A stretch of DNA of 18,001 nt, taken from positions 1 through 18,001 of the forward strand of contig JAYTOA010000100.1 of the NCBI GenBank assembly GCA_043748015.1, given 5' to 3'. The position numbers and the translations under genes are program-made. This document shows, piece by piece, positions 8,232 through 15,293 of the stretch. How positions within the stretch are numbered: position 1 is the first letter of the stretch; each line of letters opens with the position of its first letter. Below the pieces are notes generated by a model. It worked only from the letters and a program-made list of their open reading frames with translations. It ran no database searches and was not told where the DNA came from. This stretch comes from JAIBBG01 sp043748015. Lineage in GTDB: Bacteria; Bacteroidota; Bacteroidia; Flavobacteriales_D; Sanyastnellaceae.

Positions 8232-8325
8232 GCTCTTTGAAAGAACAGCATCACGAAAAAATTCCGTGCTTTCCGAAATTCCTTCTCTGAAATCTGCGTG
8301 AAAAAACATGTCACTCAGCGTGAAA

Positions 8326-9468
8326 CTACCCAGCCAACACATTCCGCGAGATCACAATCTTCTGCACTTCACTCGTGCCTTCATAGATCTGTGTAATCTT
8401 CGCATCGCGCATCAAACGCTCGACGTGGTATTCTTTCACGTAGCCATATCCGCCGTGAATCTGAACGGCTTCAACAGTGTGTTTCATCGCGATTGTTGAT
8501 GCGAACAATTTCGCAATAGCACTTGCCTGGTCGTAATTCAAATGTTGGTCTTTCAACCACGCTGCTTTATAAACGAGTAGTCGCGCCGCTTCAATATCTG
8601 TTGCCATGTCGGCTAGTTTGAATGCAATCGCCTGGTGTTGTGAAATTTCTTTTCCGAAAGCTTTGCGCTCTTTGGAATAAGCAAGCGCCAGTTCGTATGC
8701 GCCGGCAGCAATTCCCAATGCTTGTGATGCAATACCGATACGACCACCACTCAATGTCTTCATCGCGAACTTGAATCCGAAGCCGTCTTCGCCGATGCGG
8801 TTTTCTTTCGGCACTTTCACATCCTGGAACATCAACGTGTGGGTATCACTTCCACGTATTCCCAACTTGTTTTCTTTCGCTCCAACTATGAAGCCCGGCA
8901 TGCCGCGCTCAACTATGAGACAGTTGATTCCCTTATGTGCTTTGGAAGCATCCGTTTGCGCCATCACCAGATAAGTGCTAGCGCTGCTGCCGTTGGTGAT
9001 CCAGTTTTTCGTTCCATTCAATAGATAATGATCTCCCATGTCGATGGCAGTTGTCCGCTGCGATGTAGCGTCACTTCCCGCTTCCGGCTCGCTCAAACAA
9101 AATGCGCCAATCTTCTGTCCGCTGGCAAGTGGAACGAGAAATTTTTGCTTTTGCTCTTCACTGCCATAGGCTTCAAGTCCCCATGAAACAAGGGAATTGT
9201 TCACGCTCATGCAAACAGAAACAGATGCATCGATCTTGGAAATTTCTTCCATCGCAATCACATAGCTCAGCGTGTCCATGCCGCTTCCGCCGTATTTCGG
9301 ACTCACCATCATGCCCATGAATCCTAACTCACCAAGTTGTTTAATCTCCTCGGCAGGAAATTTCTGGTGCTCGTCTCTTTCGATAACGCCTGGTTTCAAT
9401 ACGTTTTGTGCGAATTCGCGCGCAGCTTGTTGAACGGATTTATGTTCTTCGGATAATTCGAAATGCAT
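8326..9468 (-). CDS. Acyl-CoA dehydrogenase (short/medium-chain type)
   Basis: The product has 380 residues, the usual length for short-chain acyl-CoA dehydrogenases. It has the N-terminal helical domain, the beta-domain signature CLSEPEAGSD (124-133) that contacts FAD and substrate, WITNG (156-160), and the C-terminal signature QIHGGYGYVKEYHVERLMRDAKI starting at 337. E363 in IYEGTSE is at the position of the catalytic base of this family. It should oxidise acyl-CoA to trans-2-enoyl-CoA, passing electrons to electron-transfer flavoprotein in the cytoplasm, in fatty-acid or branched-chain amino-acid breakdown. Chain-length preference cannot be read off. ATG 9468 was chosen over a TTG at 9504 because MHFELSEEHK is the typical N-terminus. 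TACTTTCG on the minus strand (9497-9490) resembles a -7 element at the right distance, but no -33 element is seen. Confidence 0.95.
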   Translation of the reverse strand: MHFELSEEHKSVQQAAREFAQNVLKPGVIERDEHQKFPAEEIKQLGELGFMGMMVSPKYGGSGMDTLSYVIAMEEISKIDASVSVCMSVNNSLVSWGLEAYGSEEQKQKFLVPLASGQKIGAFCLSEPEAGSDATSQRTTAIDMGDHYLLNGTKNWITNGSSASTYLVMAQTDASKAHKGINCLIVERGMPGFIVGAKENKLGIRGSDTHTLMFQDVKVPKENRIGEDGFGFKFAMKTLSGGRIGIASQALGIAAGAYELALAYSKERKAFGKEISQHQAIAFKLADMATDIEAARLLVYKAAWLKDQHLNYDQASAIAKLFASTIAMKHTVEAVQIHGGYGYVKEYHVERLMRDAKITQIYEGTSEVQKIVISRNVLAG

Positions 9469-9601
9469 GGTGTTTCGTTTTTGGGTTGGCGAAAGTAAGA
9501 ACAAGTAGATTTTTTATTGTAGCATGCTCAATGAATTTTTGGTCGAAACCCTTTGCTAAAGCGGACTTCAAAAAGAACTTTCTAAAATATGGCCTTTGAG
9601 T

Positions 9602-9632
9602 TTTGTATATAAGACACACGCCATTACTTTTG
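9602..9632 (+). promoter_or_regulatory. Bacteroidota-type housekeeping promoter of the atp operon
   Basis: TTTG (9602-9605), a 19-base spacer, then TACTTTTG (9625-9632) match the known Bacteroidota consensus TTTG-N19-TAnnTTTG exactly. Transcription would begin at about 9637-9639, leaving a leader of about 20 bases with a GAGGA ribosome-binding site before ATG 9659. This also argues against the TTG at 9596 as the atpB start, since it lies upstream of the promoter. Confidence 0.8.
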
Positions 9633-9658
9633 CCGCGCATTTCGAGGAAAAATCCTTC

Positions 9659-10948
9659 ATGAAAATTACGTTCAAATCCACATACAGAAAGGCATTCAGA
9701 AGTTTTTTGATGCTTGTTTCAGGACTGCTTTTGCTCCTGTCTCCTTCTATCGTTTCAGCATCTGACACCAAAGAGGAAGGCGGATTCAAAGCCGGAGAGA
9801 TGATTGTTCATCACATTTCTGATGGGCATTCGATACATTTCGTGGGTCACCTTTCTATACCACTACCGTGTATTGTGAAGACTGACAAAGGGTTTGATTT
9901 TTTCATGAGCTCTGTTTTCAATGACGAACACCACGAGCCGACTAAGACTTATTACAGTGCAAGGACAGGCAACACATACGCACTTCACCATGAAGTAATT
10001 TATGTGGTTGACCCTTCTAAGGCTGCTCATCACGATCATCATGACCACGAAGGTCACATGGATCATAACAATGGCGAGCACGTCACGCATGACGAGCACA
10101 GCATTGAAATGCACAACGGTGAAGTGGAAGTTGTAATCGACAGCACTCACGTGGGTATGGTAGATGCCATCAAACAAGAAGAAGCGAAGTTTGAAGAAGC
10201 TCATTTTGATGGAACGCCGGTTACGGATTTCTCTATTACAAAGTCGATCTTTGGAATGTTTCTGATGCTAGGTTTGGTGATGTTTTTCTTTATTCGTGCA
10301 GCGAATTCGGCTCGCAAGAACAAGGGAAAAGCGCCAAAGGGGTTGCAGAATTTCCTGGAGCCGTTGGTGATCTTTATCAGAGATGAAGTGGCTATTCCTT
10401 CTTTGGGAAAAAAGCGCGCAGCGAAATTTCTTCCTTTCCTGCTTACGATTTTCTTCTTTATCTGGGCTTGTAATCTTTTTGGTTTGATTCCATTCCTCGG
10501 TGGTTTCAATATCACCGGAACGCTCAGCATCACATTGGTTCTTGCAACCATCGTTTTCATCATTACTACTGTAAATGGAAACAGTCATTACTGGGGTCAC
10601 ATTTTCTGGCCTCCGGGTGTTCCTTTTGCCATCAAGATTATTCTTGTGCCAATCGAAATCGCAAGTCTTTTCATCAAACCGGCTGTATTGATGATCCGAT
10701 TGACTGCGAACATTAACGCCGGTCACATCATCATTCTTGCATTCACATCACTGGTATTGATCTTTGGTGAAAAGAGTGCCTTTGCCGGTTATGGTGTAGG
10801 AATTTTCTCTATTGCATTCATGATCTTCATGTTTTTTATTGAATTATTGGTAGCTTTTCTTCAGGCATATGTTTTCGTGTTGCTCACTGCGCTTTATTTC
10901 AGCGACGCTACACAAGAACATCACCATGAAGAAGTAGCTCATCATTGA
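9659..10948 (+). CDS. atpB: F1Fo ATP synthase subunit a
   Basis: The product has 429 residues, far longer than the ~270 of E. coli because Bacteroidota members carry a large N-terminal extracytoplasmic region. Residues 1-35 form a signal-like segment. Residues 40-190 are soluble and include a His-rich stretch at 124-152 with 11 His among 29 residues. Membrane helices follow from about 195. The half-channel helix has LMIRLTANINAGH with R347, the essential Arg (E. coli R210). H356 and E395 stand where E. coli has E219 and H245, the reciprocal swap known from mitochondria. Q402 matches E. coli Q252. The C-terminus ends in another His cluster (EHHHEEVAHH). With the c ring it forms the proton path across the inner membrane. 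It is the first gene of the operon; ATG 9659 follows the promoter and a GAGGA site. Confidence 0.96.
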   Translation: MKITFKSTYRKAFRSFLMLVSGLLLLLSPSIVSASDTKEEGGFKAGEMIVHHISDGHSIHFVGHLSIPLPCIVKTDKGFDFFMSSVFNDEHHEPTKTYYSARTGNTYALHHEVIYVVDPSKAAHHDHHDHEGHMDHNNGEHVTHDEHSIEMHNGEVEVVIDSTHVGMVDAIKQEEAKFEEAHFDGTPVTDFSITKSIFGMFLMLGLVMFFFIRAANSARKNKGKAPKGLQNFLEPLVIFIRDEVAIPSLGKKRAAKFLPFLLTIFFFIWACNLFGLIPFLGGFNITGTLSITLVLATIVFIITTVNGNSHYWGHIFWPPGVPFAIKIILVPIEIASLFIKPAVLMIRLTANINAGHIIILAFTSLVLIFGEKSAFAGYGVGIFSIAFMIFMFFIELLVAFLQAYVFVLLTALYFSDATQEHHHEEVAHH

Positions 10949-10985
10949 TATAATTAATTAGTACAAATTCAAACAAATAAATAAA

Positions 10986-11231
10986 ATGGAATTTTTGACA
11001 GTGTTTTTGGAAGCAACGATGGCTGCTGGTTTAGCCGGTATCGGTGCAGGTCTTGCAGCAATTGGCGCCGGTATCGGTGTGGGTCTTATCGGTGCTCACG
11101 CACTTGATGCTATGGCTCGCCAGCCTGAGAGTTCAGGTGATCTTCGTGCGAACATGATCGTAGCTGCCGCTCTTGTGGAAGGGGTTGCTCTTTTCGCAGT
11201 GATCGTTTGTCTGCTTGTTGTTTTCGCATAA
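10986..11231 (+). CDS. atpE: F1Fo ATP synthase subunit c
   Basis: The product has 81 residues in two membrane helices joined by a polar loop with R45-Q46-P47, the site that meets gamma and epsilon. Helix 1 is Gly/Ala-rich (GLAGIGAGLAAIGAGIGVGL), as needed for tight packing in the ring. E65 in AALVEGVALF is the ion-binding carboxylate. It is followed by Gly, not by Ser or Thr as in known Na+-binding c subunits, so proton coupling is more likely. The gene starts 37 bp after atpB and is followed by a 58-bp gap with a hairpin. Confidence 0.97.
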   Translation: MEFLTVFLEATMAAGLAGIGAGLAAIGAGIGVGLIGAHALDAMARQPESSGDLRANMIVAAALVEGVALFAVIVCLLVVFA

Positions 11232-11243
11232 TAATGCGCTGGT

Positions 11244-11263
11244 GAAGTCCGCTTTTTGGCTTC
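11244..11263 (+). other. Small hairpin in the atpE-atpF gap
   Basis: GAAG-T-CC (11244-11250) can pair with GG-CTTC (11258-11263) around the loop GCTTTTT, with one bulged base. TGC/GCA pairs may add to it beyond a further bulge. Such a structure after atpE could protect or stabilise its 3' end, as subunit c is needed in many copies. The stem is short and this is only a candidate. Confidence 0.3.
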
Positions 11264-11289
11264 GCAGAATCCTTTTAATATTTTAAAAA

Positions 11290-11787
11290 ATGGATGGTTT
11301 ATTAAGCGTTTCAATCGGAACAGTCTTCTGGGCGACGACAGCTTTTTTGCTGGTGCTTTTTCTATTGAAAAAGTTTGCCTGGGGGCCAATGCTGAAATCT
11401 CTTGACGAGCGTTCACAGGGTATCGAAGATGCTTTGAATGAAGCTGTGCGCGCAAGAGAAGAAATGACCAAGTTGAAAGCCGGTAACGAAGAATTACTTC
11501 GTCAGGCACGCGATGAGCGCGATATTATTTTGAGTGAAGCAAAGGCGCTCAAGGATACCATCGTGGCGGATGCGCGCAACAAGGCAACGGAAGATGTGAC
11601 CCGCAGAATCACTGCTGCGCTCGAGGAAATCGAGAACAGAAAGAGAGAGGCGATCATCGAGTTGAAAAATCGTGTGGCGACGCTTAGCGTTGAAATCGCT
11701 GAGAAACTCACAAGAGAAAAACTCTCTGATGCCGAAAAGCAAAAGGCTCTCAATGAATCAATGATCGCTGATATCAGTTCGAACTAA
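11290..11787 (+). CDS. atpF: F1Fo ATP synthase subunit b
   Basis: The product has 165 residues. One membrane helix (about 8-26) is followed by the typical KKFAWGPMLKSLDER junction (27-41) and a long charged helix to residue ~150, without Pro or Gly-rich breaks, as in the peripheral stalk. Two copies are expected to form the right-handed coiled coil that links subunit a to delta and alpha. It ends three bases before atpH, so the two are translationally close. Confidence 0.96.
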   Translation: MDGLLSVSIGTVFWATTAFLLVLFLLKKFAWGPMLKSLDERSQGIEDALNEAVRAREEMTKLKAGNEELLRQARDERDIILSEAKALKDTIVADARNKATEDVTRRITAALEEIENRKREAIIELKNRVATLSVEIAEKLTREKLSDAEKQKALNESMIADISSN

Positions 11788-11790
11788 GTT

Positions 11791-12348
11791 ATGAGTGAAA
11801 TCCGTATAGCAAGCCGTTACGCCAAAGCGCTTCTCGATCTCAGTATCGAGAAAGGGCAACTGGATGCCGTGAAAGCGGATATGGACATGCTCGCACGTAC
11901 TTTCGGTGGTAGCCGCGATCTTCAGTTGATGCTCAGTAGCCCCGTGGTAAAAGCCCATAAGAAAGCGGCTGTTCTTACGATCCTTTTTGAAAAGGAGATC
12001 AGCAAACTGACCATGGAATTCATATCTCTTCTTACCAAAAAAGGAAGAGAGGATGTGCTTTTCGAAATCGTTCAGAGCTTTATCGATCAACTGAGAGCAC
12101 ACCTCGGAATTACTTCTGCAAGTGTTGTCTCTGCGATTGCTCTTGATGAAAGCAGTAGAAAGAAGATTGTCGCACTCGCTGTGAAAATGGCCGGCGGACC
12201 AGTGGAAATGACCGAAAAGGTCGACGCTGATTTAATCGGTGGGTTCAAATTGAAAGTAGGTGATCAGCAAGTGGACAGCGCAATTTCAAGTCAGATAACC
12301 GGACTGAAGCGTGAGTTCTCTTTCAACCCTTACATTCAGGAAATATAA
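11791..12348 (+). CDS. atpH: F1Fo ATP synthase subunit delta
   Basis: The product has 185 residues of the OSCP/delta family. The N-terminal helical domain begins ASRYAKALLDLS (7-18), the usual contact with the alpha N-terminus. The C-terminal part has the family signature DADLIGGFKLKVGDQQVDSA, where I find the conserved Gly-Gly-Phe and Asp. It caps F1 and joins it to subunit b. It follows atpF by three bases. A 93-bp gap with a terminator-like hairpin separates it from atpA. Confidence 0.96.
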   Translation: MSEIRIASRYAKALLDLSIEKGQLDAVKADMDMLARTFGGSRDLQLMLSSPVVKAHKKAAVLTILFEKEISKLTMEFISLLTKKGREDVLFEIVQSFIDQLRAHLGITSASVVSAIALDESSRKKIVALAVKMAGGPVEMTEKVDADLIGGFKLKVGDQQVDSAISSQITGLKREFSFNPYIQEI

Positions 12349-12388
12349 TATTCGTGAAACTGCAACCTGAAAATTGCGGTTTACACTT

Positions 12389-12408
12389 TTGCCAATAGGC
12401 AATTTTTT
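12389..12408 (+). terminator. Weak terminator-like hairpin between atpH and atpA
   Basis: TTGCC (12389-12393), loop AATA, GGCAA (12398-12402), then TTTTTT (12403-12408). The stem is only five pairs, so read-through should be frequent. It could act as a partial terminator or processing site within the operon. Confidence 0.4.
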
Positions 12409-12441
12409 AGACACAAACGTCGAAGTCAAAACAAAGAAAAA

Positions 12442-14019
12442 ATGTCAGAAATAAAACCTGCAGAAATTTCCGGAATCTTGCGCGAGCAACTCGCCGGATT
12501 TAAATCTGAAGCTGAATTACAAGAAGTCGGTTCCATACTCCAGGTAGGTGATGGTATTGCGCGTATCTACGGTCTTTCGAATGTTCAATCGGGTGAGCTG
12601 ATCGAATTCGAAACCGGTGTGCGTGGTATCGTATTGAACCTCGAGGAAGATAACGTCGGTGCTGTATTGCTTGGAGCAAGCACCGGACTGAAAGAAGGTT
12701 CTATTGCAAAGCGCACCGGACGAATCGCATCTATTCAAGTGGGTGAAGGTCTTCTCGGTCGTGTTGTGAATACACTCGGTGAAACCATCGATGGTAAAGG
12801 TCCTGTGAAAGGCGAGCTTTTCGAAATGCCTCTCGAGCGCAAAGCTCCGGGTGTTATCTATCGCCAGCCGGTAAAGGAGCCGTTGCAAACGGGTATCAAA
12901 GCAATCGATGCGATGATTCCAATCGGTCGTGGTCAGCGTGAGTTGATCATCGGTGACCGTCAGACAGGGAAGACTACTGTTGCCATTGACACCATCATCA
13001 ACCAGAAAGAATTTTATGATAAAGGTGAACCGGTTTTCTGCATTTATGTAGCTATCGGTCAAAAGGGTTCTACTATCGCTTCTAACGTGAAAACGTTGGA
13101 TGAAGCTGGTGCTCTTGCCTATACTGTGATCGTTGCAGCTACTGCTTCTGATCCTGCTCCTCTTCAGTTCTACGCGCCTTTCGCAGGTTGCGCTATTGGT
13201 GAGTTTTTCCGCGATACAGGTCGTCCGGCTTTGATCGTTTATGATGATCTTTCTAAGCAGGCTGTTGCTTATCGTGAGGTGTCACTTCTTCTTCGTCGCC
13301 CACCGGGACGTGAAGCATATCCGGGTGACGTGTTCTATCTCCACAGCCGTCTCCTCGAGCGCGCTGCAAAGATCAACGAGACACAAAGTGTTGCTGAAAG
13401 CATGAATGATCTTCCTGCTTCTCTAATAGGAAAAGTAAAAGGTGGTGGTTCTTTGACGGCGTTGCCGATCATCGAAACACAAGCCGGTGACGTTTCTGCA
13501 TACATTCCTACCAACGTGATCTCGATCACGGATGGTCAGATTTTCCTTGAGACGAATCTCTTCAACAGTGGTGTGCGTCCAGCGATCAACGTAGGTATCA
13601 GCGTTAGCCGTGTGGGTGGTTCTGCTCAGATCAAATCGATGAAGAAGGTGGCAGGTACATTGAAACTCGATCAAGCCCAGTTCCGCGAATTGGAAGCTTT
13701 CTCGAAGTTCGGTTCTGACCTCGACGACGCTACGAAATTTGTACTTGATAAAGGTCGCCGAAACGTGGAGATCCTAAAGCAAGGACAAAATCAACCTATG
13801 TCGGTTGAGAAGCAAGTAGCGATTCTTTATGTTGGAACAAAAGGTCTTCTTTCGAAAGTGCCGGTTGAAGATGTCAAGAAGTTTGAAGAAGCATACCTCG
13901 CTTTCCTCGATAAGAATCATAAAGATGTGTTGACTGCTCTTGGCAAAGGAACTATCGACGACAAAATCACAGGGACACTCGAGGCAGTTGCTGCTGAGCT
14001 ATCTGCGAGATACAAATAG
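12442..14019 (+). CDS. atpA: F1Fo ATP synthase subunit alpha
   Basis: The product has 525 residues. The N-terminal beta-barrel domain is followed by the nucleotide-binding domain with Walker A GDRQTGKT (171-178), Walker B ALIVYDD (263-269) and VSRVGG with R390, the Arg that reaches into the catalytic site on beta. The segment 311-336 (INETQSVAESMNDLPASLIG and KVKGGG) is longer than in E. coli and is usual in Bacteroidota. The C-terminal helical domain is complete. Three alpha copies alternate with three beta subunits; beta is not encoded in this window. ATG 12442 is preceded by an A-rich stretch rather than a clear Shine-Dalgarno sequence. Confidence 0.98.
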   Translation: MSEIKPAEISGILREQLAGFKSEAELQEVGSILQVGDGIARIYGLSNVQSGELIEFETGVRGIVLNLEEDNVGAVLLGASTGLKEGSIAKRTGRIASIQVGEGLLGRVVNTLGETIDGKGPVKGELFEMPLERKAPGVIYRQPVKEPLQTGIKAIDAMIPIGRGQRELIIGDRQTGKTTVAIDTIINQKEFYDKGEPVFCIYVAIGQKGSTIASNVKTLDEAGALAYTVIVAATASDPAPLQFYAPFAGCAIGEFFRDTGRPALIVYDDLSKQAVAYREVSLLLRRPPGREAYPGDVFYLHSRLLERAAKINETQSVAESMNDLPASLIGKVKGGGSLTALPIIETQAGDVSAYIPTNVISITDGQIFLETNLFNSGVRPAINVGISVSRVGGSAQIKSMKKVAGTLKLDQAQFRELEAFSKFGSDLDDATKFVLDKGRRNVEILKQGQNQPMSVEKQVAILYVGTKGLLSKVPVEDVKKFEEAYLAFLDKNHKDVLTALGKGTIDDKITGTLEAVAAELSARYK

Positions 14020-14036
14020 GCAATTATTAATTATAA

Positions 14037-14912
14037 ATGGCCAACCTCAAAGAAATACGAATCAGGATCACTTCGGTGAACAGCACCATGCAGATCACTT
14101 CTGCTATGAAATTGGTGAGTGCTGCGAAACTGAAGCGCGCGCAAGACAAGATCACAGCGATGCGTCCGTATGCCGAGAAGATGCAGGAAATTCTCAATAA
14201 CGTCAGCTCTAGTCTCGACGCTTCTGAGAATGCATACAGTTCCCAGCGTGAAGTGAAGAATGTGTTGGTGGTTGCCATCACTTCCAATCGTGGGCTTTGC
14301 GGTGGATTCAACAACAACGTATTGAAGGAAATCAAAATCCTTTTGAACGGAGAGTTGAAAGGAAAGAATGTGAAGATTCTTTCTTTAGGTAAGAAGGCAT
14401 TTGACAGCTACAAGAAAACAGGTTATCACACGACGGAAGGTTTTTCTGAAACGCCTTTCAATGTATTTGATAAATTGAATTTCGAAAATGCTTCTGTGAT
14501 TGCTCTTGAAATCATGAAGCAATATGTAGCAGGTAAATACGATAATGTAATTCTTGTTTACAACAAGTTTAAAAATGCTGCCGCACAGATCATGGTAGCT
14601 GAGCAATTCTTGCCTGTGAAGCCTACGCAGATCGCAGGAAAATCTGTTCAAACAGATTATATTTTCGAACCGCAGAAGGCACAGATTATCGAAGAATTAA
14701 TTCCACGTACTTTGAAAGTGCAACTCTTCAAAGCGTTGCTCGATTCAAACGCATCTGAACATGGCGCACGTATGACCGCCATGCATAAAGCGACTGACAA
14801 CGCAGGTGATCTTGTGAAAGAATTGAAATTGAATTACAACAAAGCGCGCCAGGCTGCTATCACAGGTGAAATTCTGGAGATTGTTGCGGGAGCGGAGGCA
14901 CTCAAAGGATAA
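14037..14912 (+). CDS. atpG: F1Fo ATP synthase subunit gamma
   Basis: The product has 291 residues. The N-terminal helix has the family sequence IRIRITSVNSTMQITSAMKLVSAAKLKRA, and NRGLCGGFNNNV (84-95) lies at the start of the Rossmann-like domain. The C-terminal helix carries the conserved RMTAMHKATDNAGDLVKEL. The two helices form the coiled-coil shaft that turns inside the alpha3-beta3 ring. It starts 17 bp after atpA and is the last gene of the operon; a strong terminator follows 24 bp later. Confidence 0.97.
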   Translation: MANLKEIRIRITSVNSTMQITSAMKLVSAAKLKRAQDKITAMRPYAEKMQEILNNVSSSLDASENAYSSQREVKNVLVVAITSNRGLCGGFNNNVLKEIKILLNGELKGKNVKILSLGKKAFDSYKKTGYHTTEGFSETPFNVFDKLNFENASVIALEIMKQYVAGKYDNVILVYNKFKNAAAQIMVAEQFLPVKPTQIAGKSVQTDYIFEPQKAQIIEELIPRTLKVQLFKALLDSNASEHGARMTAMHKATDNAGDLVKELKLNYNKARQAAITGEILEIVAGAEALKG

Positions 14913-14936
14913 TTTCCTCTGAAAAATATTGAAATG

Positions 14937-14960
14937 AAAACCCCGGCAACGGGGTTTTTT
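14937..14960 (+). terminator. Intrinsic terminator of the atp operon
   Basis: AAAACCCCG (14937-14945), loop GCAA, CGGGGTTTT (14950-14958), with the T run reaching 14960. The nine-pair stem has a GC core and a GNRA loop, followed by T residues. It lies 24 bases after the atpG stop. Confidence 0.93.
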
Positions 14961-15293
14961 ATTGTTCAAAATAATTGTCATTTCCAATATCGGATGATTG
15001 ATCTCAAAAACATTTGCGAGCTAGAAGTACAGAGACCAATCATAATTATTCATCTCGAAATTGCACTTTTATCCAATTCCATATTTGCAAAAACTTGTAA
15101 ATATGGAATCGACGTGAATTTTCTTGATTGCAGAACTCGAGATGAATTGTTTCACTTTAATGAATGATTGAGCTCAGATTCTTTACCAAGATCAATGAAC
15201 CGGATGCGAACACGTTCGTAATTATGTATAGCTTTACTTCATGTTGAAGCACGATTAAAACGAAGGCAATATTTCAGCTAATAATCATTTCCT
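14961..15293. other. Non-coding gap between atpG terminator and the pirin gene
   Basis: No convincing gene was seen. A 77-codon frame through this stretch begins inside the terminator and has no recognisable content. The gap contains the nested inverted repeats listed separately and a short palindrome CGAAC-AC-GTTCG (15207-15218) some 75 bases before the pirin start. I found no consensus Bacteroidota promoter for the pirin gene. Confidence 0.55.
15018..15175. repeat. Nested inverted repeats, possible structured RNA or small repeat element
   Basis: Four arm pairs are nested. The inner hairpin is 15076-15090 with 15095-15109 (ATTCCATATTTGCAA, loop AAAC), 15 pairs with one G-T. Around it ATTCATCTCGA (15048-15058) matches TCGAGATGAAT (15137-15147) over 11 bp without mismatch. 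Further out CAATCAT (15037-15043) matches ATGATTG (15164-15170), and GAGCT (15018-15022) matches AGCTC (15171-15175). No T run follows the inner hairpin, so it is not a normal terminator. It may be an RNA gene, a leader of the pirin mRNA, or a REP/MITE-like element. Confidence 0.55.

Noticed and set aside
9596..9658. Longer atpB starting at TTG 9596
   Set aside because: It lies upstream of the consensus promoter, so it would not be in the mRNA; ATG 9659 has a ribosome-binding site and begins the signal-like segment.
9558..11255. Perfect 13-bp inverted match between 9558-9570 (AAAGCGGACTTCA) and 11243-11255
   Set aside because: A few 13-bp matches are expected by chance in an 18-kb window, and the two sites have no shared context.
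14934..15167. 77-codon frame after atpG
   Set aside because: It begins inside the atp terminator stem and runs through the inverted repeats; no ribosome-binding site and no family resemblance.
15206..15219. CGAAC-AC-GTTCG as a LexA-type box of the Bacillus kind
   Set aside because: The known box has a four-base spacer; here it is two, and the downstream pirin is not a known SOS gene.
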